From Castor canadensis (taxonomy: Eukaryota > Chordata > Mammalia > Rodentia > Castoridae), in assembly GCF_047511655.1 (NCBI RefSeq), contig NC_133394.1, positions 109,450,343-109,514,342 on the forward strand: a DNA stretch of 64,000 bases, written 5' to 3'. The notes beneath the pieces are model-generated. The model was not told the origin of the DNA. It was given only the letters and a program-made list of their open reading frames with translations, and did no database searches. Each line of letters begins with the position of its first letter. Positions within the stretch are counted from its first letter, which is position 1. A program made the position numbers and the translations under genes. Shown here piece by piece: positions 46,385 through 61,875 of this stretch.

Positions 46385-48984
46385 TAGAGGATTCAGGGAT
46401 TCAGGGCCAGGCTGCTGGGTAAGAGGAGGAGGCTCCTATCTTGCTTTGCATGCCCTCACCACATTGGACACAGGTGAGGGAGTGAGAGCATCACCACTGT
46501 AGCCTCTGGAGAAGACAAGGGCATTCCTGCCTCAGCCACCACCACTGTTTTCAAGCCTGCTGTAGCTCACAAAAATTTTCCATAACAATAAAGATGAGAA
46601 GCAGATTAAGGTGGCAGATTGTTGACATTCCTATAGCCTACCAGCAACCAACTACACCAAAAAAGGAAGATCAGAGGATCCCAAAAAGGACCGGCAGTGT
46701 CCCATAACCAACAAGAAGCAAAGCCCTCTCTAAATCTGCAAATAGAGAAACAACTAACCACAGGAAGAATGGGAAGAATGACCTGCAGTTCAACATTCCC
46801 TATTCCTCACCCCTGACAATGCTGCACAGTTCCAGGCTCCATTACTTGGCAGTAAGTCCCACTGTCCAGCACACACAGGAACTCAGAGCTCCATACTTTC
46901 CCCTAATATAGGACCTGCTACCTTCACCATGAAATTCCAGGGATATCCACACCCCTGTGTAAATAGGTCCCATGGCTCCCATTCCTCCACTTTGCTCCAT
47001 GGGTAACAGAGGGTGCAAGCCAGCAGGCTCAGTTCCTCTGGCAACAGCACCACAGAACTGAACTCAGCCTAAAACTCTGGCTTCATGCAGGCTTTGTTCT
47101 CCTAAGCCAGCAGCAGCACCATAGGACACACTTCCAGAAGCCATGGGGGAGATCAGTCCCCAAAGCTCCTGCAGCCTGCTGGCTTGGTTCTCCTAAATGG
47201 TCAGCAGTCCCACAGAAGTGTACTCCCTGAGGCCTGTGCATAAAATCAGGTCCTAGAACACTGGCAACATCTGCCCTGGCTCCTGGAAGCCTATGCCCCA
47301 ATTCAAGTAGACCCTAGGGGCACCACTTCCTGGTGTACACCAAACAATTCAAGCCTGGCAGGTACCCTCAACTTGCTACACAATGCCAGGAGCCTACCAT
47401 CACATACCCAAGTGAACCTCAGGCTCCAGGCCTTGCTAATCTGCTTTTGCCTGGAGGCTTCCCTCCCAACACAGCTCAGAGGCCTAACACCTCCTGGCAG
47501 CAAGAGAGCCCTTGTTCCCCCAACAAAGAAAAAGAATGTCAGATTCCCCACTGAGGGGAAGAAAGCAGGCCACTCTATAGGAAGTACCAGAAGCCCTGTT
47601 CCCCCAAAGCACACAGAAGCCCAGCACTTCACACTGCACCTCCCATCAGGTGAATAATAACTGTCCAAAAGTTGGAATCCCAGCTCCTTCACTGAATGGC
47701 AATCCACTACCCTTCTGGTAGCAGGAGGCCTACACCCCACAGTGCACAGAGATCCAGTGGTCCCCACTGTGACTTCAGGAGAGCACTTGTGCCCTCTTCA
47801 AAGAGCAGGAACCCCAGGCCCCTCACTGAGGGGAGAAAAGAGGCAATTAGCCCCACAACAAAAACCCTGCAAGGGGTAACTTATCCAGCATACCCTTCTC
47901 TGAGGAACACTGCTGGAGATCCAAGAGGAAAAAAAAACCCTCAAAGCACCTACTACGGGAGCACAAGAGATTGAAACAATAACCCAAAACAACTCCAGAT
48001 GCATAAATCTCAACACAGAATGAAACAGCAAGACAACTGCTCTCCATCAAAAGTCAGTCCCACCACTAAGGATCCAAACACCTGTGTAGAGGAATAGCTA
48101 TCAATGAATTCCAAAAAGTAAAAATAAAAATGATTCACTGCTTCAAAGAAGAAGACAAAAGTTAGTATATGACCTCAAAATAAATGTGAATAAACAATTA
48201 AATGAGATCAAAGAAAATACAAAAAACAGATGAATGAAATTAACCAGACTACGCATTATATGAAAGCAAAAATTAATAATGATATGGAAACCCTGAAAAA
48301 GAATCAATCCAAAATAAAAAACTCAATATCCCAAATAAATATCACAATCGAAAGCTTAATGAACAGAGTGGAGCAAGCTAAAAATAGAGTATCAGGAACT
48401 GAGGACAGAATAAAAGAATTAGACCAAATAGTAAAAGATCATGAAAAAAATGAATGGGACATGCAAGATATCTGGGACAACATGAAAAGACCAAACCTAT
48501 GAATCATGGGTGTAGAAGAAGGAAAAGAGATACAATCTAAAGGCAATGACAACCTATTCAATAGAATAATAGCAGAAAACTTCCCTAACCTCAAGAAAGA
48601 GAGTCATCCAGATGCAGGATTACAGAACACCAAATCATCAAGACCAAGAAGAACACCCCCAGGCACATAATAATCAAAACACTCAGCACACAGAATGAAG
48701 AAAGAATTCTGAAAGCTACAAAAGAGCAAAGACAAGTCACATATAAAGGCAAACCCATTAGAATAACAGCAGATTTCTCAACTCAAACTCTAAATGCAAG
48801 ATGGTCATGGAAAGACATAATTCAGGCCCGGAAAGAAAGCAGCTATCATCCAAACTAGTTTACCCAGCAAAACTATCCTTCCTAGTTGAAGGAGAAACTA
48901 AAACCTTCCACCATAAGGAAAAACTAAGGAATTTGTGACCACCAAGCCAGCAGAAGAGAAGATAGTTAAAGAACTTTTACATAT

Positions 48985-50338
<1,354 letters not shown>

Positions 50339-50352
50339 AGAAGAAGAAACTA
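50339..50352. repeat. Target-site duplication, right copy (PSMC6 retrocopy)
   Basis: agaagaagaaacta after the poly(A) tail. The aag triplets before it make the exact border ambiguous by a few bases. Confidence 0.85.
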
Positions 50353-51940
50353 GAGTGAGACAGGTAGACTCCAGAAAGAATAAACCCATTTCAGCAAACA
50401 GACTAATAAAAAAGGAATAGGTAAAACTAAACAACAGGGAAACAAAAATGACTGGAAACAACAGTCACTTCTCAATACTAACACTGAATATAATTTGATT
50501 CAATGCCCCAATCAAGAGACATAGTATAGCAAATTTGATTAAAAAATAAGACCCAGCCATATATTGCTTACTAGAGACTCACCTAACTAAAAAATAATAA
50601 ACACTGGCTCAGAGTCAAAGGGTGGGAAAAAGTTTTCCAAGCAAATGGACCCCATAATAAAGCAGGAGTAGCTATACTCATATCTGACACAGTAGACTTC
50701 AAACTAAAATCAATCAGAAGAGACAATAAAAGGCACCTAATATTAATGAGAAGAACAATTCCTCAAGAGGAAATATCAATCCTTAATATATATGCACCAA
50801 GCACAGGAAGACCCATCTACATTAAAAAAAAATTTTCAATGGCCCTGAGAGCACAGATAGGCACAGTGATAGTGGGAGAGCTGAATACCCCACTGTCACC
50901 AACAGATAGATTTCATCCAGACAAAAGAGAAATAAACTTCAGAACTACTACACACATTAAACCAAATAGACATGGTTGATATCTACACAGTATTTCACCC
51001 AACAACTAGGCAATACACACTCTTTTCTGCTGCTCATGGAACTTTCTCCAAAAAAGATCACATTTTAGGACACAAAGCAAGTCTCAAAAAAATGAAGAAA
51101 ATTGAAATACCCCCGGCATCATATCAGATCACTAGACCTCAACAACAAAAGTATAAATGCAACAAATTTGCAAAAGGTGAATTCAACTATGATATATTGT
51201 AAGAACTTTTGTAAATGTCACAATGTATCCCCAGTACAACAACAAAATTTTTTTTAAAAAAGAGTTAAAGGAAGATTTGTATGGGAAAAACTATAAAACT
51301 CTGTAGAAGGAATTCAAAGATAAAATAAGTGAACAGATATTCCATGTTCATGACTAGGAAGATTTAATATTGCCATGATTCAGTTCTCAATTTGATCTAA
51401 ATATTCCAATCAACATCCCAGTAAGTTATTTTATGGATATTGACAAATTGATTCCAAACTTTTATGGAGAGGCTTAAAAAGTATAATTTCAAATTACAGC
51501 ATTTGAAGAACAGAGTAAGAGATCTGGCACTAATTAATTAAAAGGAGCAAAGATAACATTTAATGAGTGGTGCTGGAACAACTCAACATCCAAATGAAAA
51601 CAAAACAATAAAATAAAAACTGTAGACTCAGATCTTATACTTTTCATGAAAATTAAATATAATTAAAGCTCCTAAAAAATTGCACTGGAGAAAGTCTTTT
51701 TGAGCATGGGCTTGGTGGCAATAACTTTTTATGTACAGAATGCATGACAGAACATTTGACAAGTTGGAGTTCATGAAAATTAAAATCCTTTCTGTATAAA
51801 AGACAATATAGAGCTAATGAAAAGATGAATCACAGATTGGGGGAAAATGTTTACAAAGGTAATATATTATAAAGTACTATTATTCAAAATACACAAAGAA
51901 ATCTTTAAACTCTACAATAAGAAAGTAAACAATTCTATTA

Positions 51941-51952
51941 AAAATAAGCCAA
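51941..51952. repeat. Target-site duplication, left copy (SINE at 51.95 kb)
   Basis: aaaataagccaa, identical to 52,094-52,105. Confidence 0.9.
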
Positions 51953-52093
51953 GCCAGGTGCCTGTGGCTCACATCTGTAATCCTTGCTACTAAGGAAGCA
52001 GAGGTCAGGAGGATCACAGTTCGAGGCCAACCTGGGCAAATAGTTCCATGAGATTCAATCTCAAAAAAACCAATCACAAAACACACACACAAG
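51953..52093 (+). mobile_element. B1-like SINE inside L1M
   Basis: 7SL-like: gccaggtgcctgtggctcac, 'ctgtaatccttgctac', 'gaggtcaggaggatcacagttcgaggcc' (B box gttcgaggc), 'atagttccatgagattcaatctc', then an A/CA-rich tail. 12-base identical target duplications flank it. Confidence 0.9.
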
Positions 52094-52105
52094 AAAATAA
52101 GCCAA
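52094..52105. repeat. Target-site duplication, right copy (SINE at 51.95 kb)
   Basis: Identical to 51,941-51,952. Confidence 0.9.
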
Positions 52106-53035
52106 ATACCTTAACAAACACCTCACCAAAGAAAATATACAAATGGCAAATAACAATATGAACACAAGTTGTCCATCATATGTTGCCACAGAAATACAAA
52201 TTGGAATGACAATGAGATACCATGCCACTACATAGTCTTTAGAATGGTCAAAATCCAGGACATGAATTTTGAGGGTGTGGTGCAGCATGAACTCTCATTC
52301 TTTGCAGAGGAGGATGTAAAGTGGCACAACCACTCTGCAATATGGTTTGATGGTGTCTTACAAAACTAAGCATACCTCAGAATCTAGCTCTCATGTGCAC
52401 ACAGATGTAAATAGCAAGCTTGTTCATAATTTACAAAATATAGAGGAGCTAAGGTGTCTTTCAGTATGTTAAAGGATAGGCAAACTATGGTACATCAAAA
52501 CAATGGAATATTATTCAATATAAAAAAATAGCTACCAAATCCACAAGAAGACATTGCAGAAATTTAAGTGCCTATTGTTAAGTGAAAGAAGTCAATCTCA
52601 ATAAGTTATGCCACTTGATTTAAATTACATGACATTCTAGAAAAAATAAAACCATGGATAAAATAAAAATATCATTAGTTTCCAAGGGCTAGGGTGCATG
52701 GAGAGTTGAGTAGGTAGAGCAAAACATTTTTAGAACAGTTATACTAATCTGTGTACTATTATGATGGTAAGTATGTCACTATAAATTTGTCAATACACAT
52801 GCAGTATACAACACCACACATGAGCCCTAACAAAGTAGATAATTTACTCTGAGGACTAATAATATGTGAAAGTAGATTGATCAGTTTTATGTATCACTCT
52901 ATAGAGGACTTGGTGATGGAGAGGCTTTGCATGTGTGGGAACAAGGTGTCTATGGAAAATTTCTGTATCTTGCATTCAATTTTCCTGAGGACTTAAAACT
53001 GCTCTGAAAATAAAGTTTATTTAAAAAGATTTTTT

Positions 53036-54284
53036 AAAAGAGCATTTCAGATAACATTAATTCAATGCTACAGGAAAACTATGACTAAGTTCATCCAGTC
53101 AGCTGAAATTGGAGCAATACTTGATAGCAGCTAAATTTGGACAAGAATTAATGTGGACTAAATTAGAACAAGAAAGAAACAACAGTGACAACCATAACTC
53201 TTTTTTTGTCATAAGTTTAGAAAGAAGAATCTAAAAATTAATTATGGTTAAGTAAACTTTCTTTAATTTTAACCACATGGTAAAGATTTGTTGGTTTCTT
53301 AGCAACACAGAGAAATAGTGTGAATTATCATTATATATGACCTACAAGAAAGAGTTGAGTAGATACTAATGATGAAATCTAATGGATTTCACAGAAAGTT
53401 ATTTTCCTTGAGATACTCATTATTCATGAGCCATAAACATTAGGGTTTGAGACATGCACTACAATGTGTCAGCTCTAATTAGCACAACAGAGCAATGAAG
53501 AGCTGCAGATCTTGTCATATGTAACTCTTACTTGTTCTGTACAACTTAAATTCAAGGTAGAATAAAATTATTTCATTGGAAACAAGAGTGTATTATTGGT
53601 TGTTCACCACTATATCAAATAATATTTTTCTTTCATTTTTATAAAACATTTTAGGAAAAAGCAAAGCTTTTTCATCCCTCTTTGAAATGCAAAACATTGT
53701 AAATGGTAATAATCCAATAATTTAAATATGTTTACACAAATAAATATGTGTGACTATTTGTTTATGAAATTGTTGCCCACTGGCACAAACATTGAATTAA
53801 TTTTCAAGTTTAGAATATTTAGCTCATAAATTAACCATTTGGAAACTCAAGTATTTATTAGGAGTCAAATTCATGCAACAAAGCATCTTTATATTGGTAA
53901 TTTATTTTTCATTTGAGCATCCAATTTCCTGAACAAGTAGGTTAATATAACCTGGAAGAAGGATTTATTTGATAAGAGTAAATTGCATGGGAAAAACAAG
54001 AAATTAAACATTGTTCATATTTCATAGACTGAAGCTAAAACTGCAATATTGAGGGCCATCTTAAATCTATTTCCCTCTTTAAAGTTCACTCATTGTGAAA
54101 TATAAGAGAGGAAAACGTCAGTGCTGCTGGGATGGCACAAGTTCTTTGTGCATTCCTTATTGATGTTATTTCATTAGTGTAGTACTTAAAATAATGTGAC
54201 TAAATCTAAATGTAACATTTTTGTGTATTAAAAATGCATAATTTTCATTAAAAGAAACTCACATAAGACAGACCCACAGACAGA
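53036..54284. other. Unique sequence, nothing recognised
   Basis: AT-rich, no supported feature. Confidence 0.5.
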
Positions 54285-54328
54285 TGAGAGAAAGAGAGGA
54301 GAGAGAGAGAGAGAGAGAGACAGAGAGC
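54285..54328. repeat. (GA)n microsatellite
   Basis: About 20 GA units with a few interruptions. Confidence 0.95.
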
Positions 54329-57174
54329 AGTGAGGCCTGCAACATTACTAGGTTAATAACATTAACACTGTCAGAAGAGCAGATTATGAAAGGTCACAGA
54401 GGATGGAGAGTACTTTAAAGGAATTTTGAAATTTGGTGAAGCTGGAGCATAGGTCAACCTGAGCATGAAGAAAATGGGAGGTTGGTGTGAGATTGTCTCA
54501 TGAGGGGCCATCTTTACCTCTAATTATTTTTGGTACACTAAGTAATAATCCAAAAACTACATTGCATCACACAGACTTACTCACCTTTCAAAGTTCCAAG
54601 TTTGAATAACAGTAGAAATATTTAACTGGGGCAAAATGGCTTCTTCTTACAAGGAGTTCTGATCTTGTTTAGAAATAATGTATAAGAGGGGACCATGAGC
54701 AGGGATTCTCTCTTCTCAGTGTATAGAATATGGGCTCCCCTGTGAGAAGAGACAATTTAGAACACTTACAGGTCACATCTCATTCTAGCAGCAACTAACC
54801 AAGGTTATGTCCTCCTTGTACTTGTGCTAAGACATTCAATCAAGGCTATGCTGACTTTTTATTTTTATCTTTAGAAAGAGATGAAGAAGGACTTGGAATG
54901 AAAAGAATTTGCTGCACTGAATAACCTGTGACAATGATTTTCATTCTAAATAGATTTTTTTAAAAGGTGTTATTCTTGGCTATTATCTAGAATCCCAAAA
55001 TACTCTCTGTGTAGTGCACCATTATTTATAATCAAGTTCCTTTGTAATAGATTTAGAACTTATTTGATCAGAAATAGGATAAAGTAGGTCTGATAAACAA
55101 GACTTGCTGCAGTTATGAAAAAGATTCATTGTCTTAGAAGTTTCCAGGAGATACAAATATACAAAGTGTCAGGATTCACTCTAAAGAACTTATATTAACA
55201 TTAGCAAACATTCTGCATGAAATAGTATATTGCAGTATATACTGTTTTCCTGATAATTATAGAAAAATCGAGGTTCCAAAACCAAATTATGGTTGAGGGT
55301 ATATAAATATTAAACAAGATATTGTAAAATGCTGATGTTTAATTAACATTATTGATAACTCATTAAAAAGAAACAAATATATTGGGGGCATTCAGTAGAG
55401 ATCTTATTTCATCTCTTTGTGTGATTTTTTTTGTGTGGTCTTGATTTTGGGCTTTCTTTTTTGAAGCAAATCATGTTTATGTTTTTTAAATCACAACTTC
55501 CTCTAACTTCCATTTTCAATCGTCACTTATTTTTCTTGAGGGTGCTTCATGGAGACTCATGCTTTATGTTCCGTTCTTTCTGAATCAAGCCAGACTTCAG
55601 TAAGCCTCTGTTCTGTAGACCCCTCCAGTTCCTGTTGTTTATCTGCAAGACATTTACTGAAGAGAGATTTATATGGACAGATTCCTTGTCCTAGAGTTTC
55701 ACTAGAAAATCCAGTGGGCCATAGATGCAAATTTTCCAATATGAGCCTTCCTTGTAACCCTTCTATTAAGCACACTACCTTCTTTTATGCACTCCAATTT
55801 TAGGACTTCTGCTACCCAGATTAATCACCTTCATCATATAAAGGAGCTTTGTATTTCAAAATTTTAACTACCTTATTCAGAATACTCTCACATTTTCTTC
55901 TAAAGAGAGAAACTTTAATTTCCTCCTATTTCGTATTTTATTTGAAAAGACATATGAGACCAACATGGTATCCTACCTAAAAATCAATTTCTTCATCTTG
56001 TTTCCCTATTCTTACCTTTTCTGTTGATTCATTTTTCACCTCTAGTATCACAGAATCTGGCACTTAATTGATTTTCCCCCTTGTCTTTATTTTCTAAAGG
56101 CATAACTGAATTTGTCAATACCATTTTGACAAATTATTTTTGTTTTCTTTCGTTGAGCTAAGGCTGACTGTTATCTATCTAGGAATACATTTTTTAAGTC
56201 AGATGCAAATACTTCAGCACTTGAAACTCATTAAATAATTAATGTTTTCAACAACAGTAAAATGAGAGCTAATTATCTGATATCTCTGCACAGTGAACCC
56301 CGCATATTTATTCTGGGAATCAAGGTCATTGTTTGTGTTTGCTTATTCTACAGACTCTAATGAGTATTTTACATTACATTCAGCTTCTGTTCTTAGATTA
56401 GAAATAGGCTATAGGAGAGAAAACACCGTTGGAAACACCTTCTCCAAAGTACTGAAGTTCAGTTAAAATCATGTTTTTAAAAAATTACAACTCTATGGTT
56501 GTATGTGTATGGTGTATCATTATAATTCTCATGTTTTAATTAATTCAAACAACTCTTTTTCCACTGGAAACACATGAGAAAAATACTAGTATATGAATGG
56601 TGTACTATTTTCACGAAAGAAAAAGGGAAGCTGTACACACAAATGCTTTCCTGTTCTAATAACAAACTATAAATTTTCAGAATAAAATATATACAGATTA
56701 TAAAGACTAATTTACCTTAACATATGGGTTTATAATATGTCTAGAATGTATTCTAAGTTGAAAATGATTAGGAAATTAAGAAGATCTAAATGATACCAAA
56801 GTTGACAAAATAATGTGTTGTCACTAAATAGAGTAAACATTTTCAGAATTAATTTATACTCATCTTAAAGTTACAGCAAATGGAAAGGCTACAGGAAAAT
56901 GTATAAGGAAATATAGCAATGATGGAATCATCACTTCTCACAGACTGTATGGAATAATTTACTTCTTCCAAAGAAAAATTAAAATCCTAGGACCCATTCT
57001 GCCATATGTGTGAAAAGGCAATTTCCTATTAACTAAACACACCGTGTTTCTGTCTCAGTTTTCAGTTCCCATTAAGGAACATGTGCATGTTTAGATAATT
57101 ATCACAAGGATGATAACAAAGAAAAGAGGAACTTCTTTAGGAGATTAAGTCTTATGTAGGTTACCAAAATATTT
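54329..57174. other. Unique sequence, nothing firmly recognised
   Basis: About 2.8 kb of AT-rich sequence. The overlapping frames near 55,549-55,803 on both strands show no domain. The block 56,150-56,400 has motif-rich composition (TAATTA-type, aattatctgat) and could be conserved non-coding DNA; inference only. Confidence 0.4.
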
Positions 57175-57482
57175 ATAAGAATATTTAGGACCAGTAGTAT
57201 TTCAGATGTGAGACTGTTTCACATTTGGGAATATATGCATCCGTATAATGAGGTATCTTGGAGATGGAACCCAAATCTAACATGAAATTCATTTACGTTT
57301 CATATAACTCTTAAACACATGAACTGAAGGTAACTTTATACAATATTTTTAGTAAGTCTGCATTTTGACTGTGACCCAACACAGTAGAATTTTTCAGGTA
57401 ACATCATGTTGACACTCAAAAAGAAAAGGATTTTGTGGCATTTCTTTTTCAGATTTTTGGATTAGGGATGCTGGACCTGTAT
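57175..57482. mobile_element. Ancient DNA-transposon-like repeat (Tigger/MER type)
   Basis: 'ttgggaatatatgcatccgtataatgaggtatcttggagatggaacccaaatct', 'aacatgaaattcatttacgtttcatata', 'tttatacaatattttta', 'gatttttggattagggatgctggacctgta' occur in the order of a well-known mammal-wide repeat that I associate with pogo/Tigger-type elements. The name is from memory and uncertain; the repeat identity is not. Confidence 0.55.
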
Positions 57483-58534
57483 AATCTTGCAGTGGTTTTA
57501 TCTGTTGTGTAAATTTTTGTATTATTTTATACTTTGTGAGGGTCAATAGACAAGGTAACTTTTTGATTGGGTCTTAGCGTTTCATTCAGTTTCAAAGCAT
57601 CGGCTAGGACTGGGAACTTCATCTAGAGGCTCAGCTACGGGAGCAGCCACTTCCCAACTCACAAGCTTTTGGCTTCATTCAGTTCGTTATGTCTGAAGTT
57701 TTCTGACAGCTTGCATCCTAAGAGGCAAAAAGGAGAGAGGGACTCTAGATAAGTCTACTAGCAAGACTGAGTCTTACGTAGCATAATGTAATGAAGGCAT
57801 GAAATTCTGTCATATTTGTGGAATTTCACAGTTTAAAAGCAAGCTATAGGTCCTGTCCACACTCAAGGCTATGAATTATGCAAAAGGACACACCCACAGG
57901 TGAGGATGTAGAAGTCATTTTAATGTCTGAATGCTCAAATCTTTTGACCTCTTCTATTGCCTCCCATTCAAAGCCTAATTTCTGGCTTTGAGACCCCATA
58001 TTCTAGAATAACATTTACAAAGTTCTTACATTAAAATCATGAATTTCATTACTCATTGACATAGAATGAAAGAAAAGCCATATAGTAGAAAGAAAGGTTA
58101 TCTTTTTTAGCAAGCAGTCATAAATGTGCAGGTAGACAAATAAAATAAAATTTTATTCAGACAAACTAATCTTTAAACTTAAAAGAATTCCCTTTGATAT
58201 GTGTGGAAAGTATCAAAAAAGTAAAAGAAAATGTTATAATTGATTCAGGGTTTTCATGACTAACTAGCATTTTGATTATGCCACACCCATTTAGACTTTC
58301 TTAGTTTATAAGTCTTTTTACTTGTGTTGTAAAAACAAGACATATATTTCAGCCATACAAGGATAAGAAGTATATATTTTAATAAAAAAGTAGGACAATG
58401 GCAAAAATATTTCAAAATAATAAATTTAAACCAATCTGTTTAATAATTCTAAAACTGGACTCAAGTAATGCCCTTCTTTAAATTTCAAATTGAGTATTTA
58501 TGCAAAACAAACTGTTGCCTCCTAGGTCTTGTTT
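57483..58534. other. Unique sequence, nothing recognised
   Basis: Slightly more GC around 57,590-57,740 without any frame. No supported feature. Confidence 0.5.
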
Positions 58535-58677
58535 GGAATTTTTAGGAAAGGTCTTGCTATACTTCAGGCTAATTTCAAACTCACTCTACAGCCCAGGCTG
58601 TCCTCAAATTCACAATCTTCCTGCCTCAGTCCTTATGGTGCTAAAATTGCAAGCATAAGTCACCAAGCCCAGTTTAA
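58535..58677 (-). mobile_element. B1 SINE, antisense
   Basis: 'ggtcttgctatacttcaggctaatttcaaactcactctacagcccaggctgtcctcaaattcac' has the partly repeated caggct...tcaaa...ctcac segment typical of B1 with its internal duplication. It is followed by 'ctgcctcagtccttatggtgctaaaattgcaagcataagtcacc'. Confidence 0.75.
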
Positions 58678-58761
58678 GTTTTCAACTATTCATTCCAAGG
58701 ATCCCAGAATATGTTATATACTAAATTAGTTGCTCAATTAAAAATTCCTTATAGGCAGAAT

Positions 58762-58772
58762 CAAGGTGGCGG
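58762..58772 (+). promoter_or_regulatory. YY1-like site at L1 5' end
   Basis: caaggtggcgg differs by one base from the YY1-type caagatggcgg element at the start of many mammalian L1 5' UTRs, where it positions transcription initiation. Assigned by position and similarity only. Confidence 0.4.
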
Positions 58773-60764
58773 ACAGCTGACAGACCCTGGAACCTTGACC
58801 TGCATTAGTTTAAACAATTAGTCTAGAATTTTTGTTGCAACAAGGATTGGGAAATATTGCTTTTCTGCCAGCCAGTGTACCTACCATCAACACTGAGGGG
58901 GCACATAATATTTTTGACTAGACCTTAAAATAACTTTTTAAAGTGCATAACAGTTTGGCACAGGGACAAACAGCTGCTGCCAGCCGGCCTATCTGTTCAC
59001 CAGCTGGGAACCACTGGGAAAGGGTCAGATAGCCCTGGCCATTTTGTCGCTTTTTTTTTTTCTTTTTCTCTCCCTCTTAATGTCTGGGTAGGTAAAGCTA
59101 AAATACAACACAGAAAACAGAAAATGGCAGAGACCTGCAAGCATCTGGGAATATCTGGACCCTCCATAATATGTTAAGACACAGAACCTCTGACTGCTGC
59201 CCACCTGCACAGATATCTCTCTGCCTTAGTGTGTCTACAACCTCCCAAACAATAATGCAACACAGAGAATTACAGAAAGAGAGCTGCTGCAACCGTCTTG
59301 GAAGACCAGGACCTGCCAAACACAAGCAGACACAAAACCTCTGTCTGCCACCTGCCTGCACTACCCTGTAGCTGATCTATTCTCAGTGAAGCAAATCTGC
59401 TAACCTGCCAGGTGATCACAACACACTGTTTGGGAGGGAACCACATATTCTAGCATAGCTGGGAGGCTATTGCACCCCTTCTTGACACAACTGGTTGCCA
59501 AATACATGGAGGGAATATTTTCCCTCTTTCTGGGGGTAGGGAGGAGAGGAACAGAATGCAGAGATGAAAAAGTCTGTGTGGGGTGGAGAAACTCAGCAGC
59601 CTCTGTGGAGAAAGTCAGGCACTGCACTGCCTTGGAGAAACCAGGCGCAAGATGAAACTGACAATCTCACCAAGAGAAAAGCTCATTTCTAACTCACAGG
59701 TTTGCCCTGTAAGAAGAAGGAGGTTGCTCATTTAGCAGCCCCTCATGGGACCACTTCTGAGAAACTGCCTGCTACAGAGGACCCACTCCACTAAGGAATC
59801 CCCAGTTCAAACACCCAGAGCTAAGCCCCCACAAAGCTGTCCAATAGGGAAGATAGGGAAGATCAACACTCATTGCCATGCAACTCAACATACCAACCCT
59901 AAGAAAGGACAGTTTTGGCCAAATTCCCTATATAAAAAAAGTCACCAGAACATTCATTGAAATTATATATATATATATAAAATACACCTTTCTATTTTAA
60001 TTTTGCTTTACTTTTGTTCCATTTTAATTTTTATTATTTATATGGTTTTTTAATTTTTAATTTTCTTTTCTTCATTATTTTCTTCCATCTTACTGTTACT
60101 TAACTCCCTTCTCCATTCTGTTCTAACACTATCTATTGCCACACTATCCTTTCCCTACCCCAATTTTTTCTTTATCTCTTTCCATCTTCTTCCCCTTCCT
60201 TCTCCCTCCTCACCTTCCTCTCATCCCCCTCCCTCAACCCCCACTACCATGACCTCCTCAAAATGCACCACCCACTGAATAGTCTATTATACCAGTGTCA
60301 CACATTACCCCATCCTTCCTATCCCACCACAACCCTGACAATAGTACCCTCTACCACAACCACTGAACTACATCTCAATACACAAAAGGGACTTAGTACC
60401 CTAGAATCCCCATGCCTCACACCCCACCCCCTCACCCCCTCACTCTTCCTGTCCCTTCCTCCAGTACCAGCTCTTTCAATACCAAATGATCCATCTCTAC
60501 CTGAATAACCATAATCCCCCAATCTCTACAATTTGTAGATAAAATTACCAAGGGGCTCACTGCATACTGTGTAAATAACTGGCCTGGAATTGAATCAGCA
60601 AATTTGTTATTGCTAATTTATACTGCCTAAGCAAGGAACAGAAACGGCATATCAACCTAGCTAATGACAATGCTAGTTATAACAAAGTAATTGAGTCAGT
60701 AATTGATAACAGGTGATTTAAATCCCCAATTAGTCAATCAACAGCATAGAAGCAAAGCACATCA

Positions 60765-61712
60765 TTGAAGTATGGGGAGAAGGAGGTGAAGAAATCTTAC
60801 TTACAAAAGACCAACAATGTAATAGAGGATCTAGTGGGAAATGAAGAAAATGAATATTCAGTTCCTGACCCCAGTAGAACTATGATAAATATCACCAATG
60901 AGCTCAGTGATGCCCACAAAAAATATCTCAAAGAGGAAATTATGGAAAAGATCACTAAGAAACTCCTGGAGAAATTACAAGACACCATGAACCAGAATGT
61001 ACAAGATGCACTCAAGAAATATCAAGACACCACAAATAAAAAACTTGAGAAGACACAGAAACAGCTAAATGAACTCAGAGAAGACCTCAAAAAACTCCAT
61101 AGTAAAACAAGGGAGACCATCAAAAAGAGATATATAAAATAAAGGAAACAACATAAGATATGAAAGAGGAATTTAACAAACACATGGAAAACCTCAGAAA
61201 AAAAATCAAACAGAAACCCACAAAATAAAAATTTCCTTAAGTCAAATAAAAAATACAGGGGAAAGCCACTCTAGCAGACTAGAACAAGTGGAAGAATGTC
61301 AGATTGAAGACAAAATAGATATTAAAGAAAAAACAGAACAACTCTTAGAAGAATCAAAAGCTGAGAAAGGAATAAGCAAGAAGTCAGTGACACCACCAAA
61401 AGACCAAACCTGTGAATCATGGGCATTGAAGAAAGAGAAGAGGTTCAAACCAAAGTGATACATAATATATTTAACAAATTAAGGTCAGATAAATTTCCAA
61501 ATATTGAGAAAGAGTTTTTCATTCAGGTACAGAAAGCCTCCAGAACAGCAGACAGGTTTAACCAAAATAGAATGTCTCCACAGCATATTATCATTAAAAC
61601 AACTAGCACAGAGAACAGAGAAAGAATATTGAAGACTGTTAGAGAGAAAAAACAAATAACATATAAAGGTAAAACCATCAAAACAGCAGCAGACATCTCA
61701 ATGAAACTTTAA
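60765..61712 (+). pseudogene. L1 ORF1 (RNA-binding chaperone), broken
   Basis: L1 ORF1p is a trimeric RNA-binding protein that coats L1 RNA. 60,765-61,142 encodes a long lysine/glutamate-rich coiled coil (NELSDAHKKYLKEEIMEKI, LREDLKKLHSKTRETIKKR) and ends at a stop. 61,143-61,412 continues coiled-coil-like sequence with several frame breaks. 61,413-61,415 is an in-frame TGA. 61,419-61,712 encodes the RRM/C-terminal part (MGIEEREEVQTKV, SPQHIIIKTTSTENRERIL, KTIKTAADISMKL). At least three disablements. Confidence 0.85.
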
Positions 61713-61875
61713 AAGCAAAAGGGCATGGAGTGATGTATTTCAAGCACTGAATGAAAATGATGTTTCAAAATTGATGAAGGATTAAAAGTCTTCCATGATA
61801 AACAGAAACTAAAACAATAAATTACCACCAAGCCACCACTACAGAAGATTCTTAAAGGAATCCTACACACAGAAG

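Larger units (their letters stand above)
51256..53035 (+). mobile_element. Ancient L1M-type 3' half (ORF2 C-terminus and 3' UTR)
   Basis: Readable landmarks in order: 'ccaatcaacatcccag', 'ttgacaaattgattccaaa...tttatggag', 'aaaccttaacaaacacctcacc', 'gcatgaactctcattctttgcagagg', and the 3' end 'gaggctttgcatgtgtgggaacaagg...ctgtatcttgcattcaattttcctgagg...actgctctgaaaataaagttt'. This matches the end of L1MA/L1MB-type elements. Many stops. It is interrupted by a B1-like SINE. Confidence 0.7.

Noticed and set aside
47303-47974. Several overlapping frames (up to 154 codons) on both strands
   Set aside because: They fall in the GC-richer 5' UTR of the L1 at 46.4 kb; open frames on both strands reflect composition, not genes.
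60263-60522. Proline/serine/threonine-rich frame and its antisense
   Set aside because: Low-complexity C-rich part of an L1 5' UTR.
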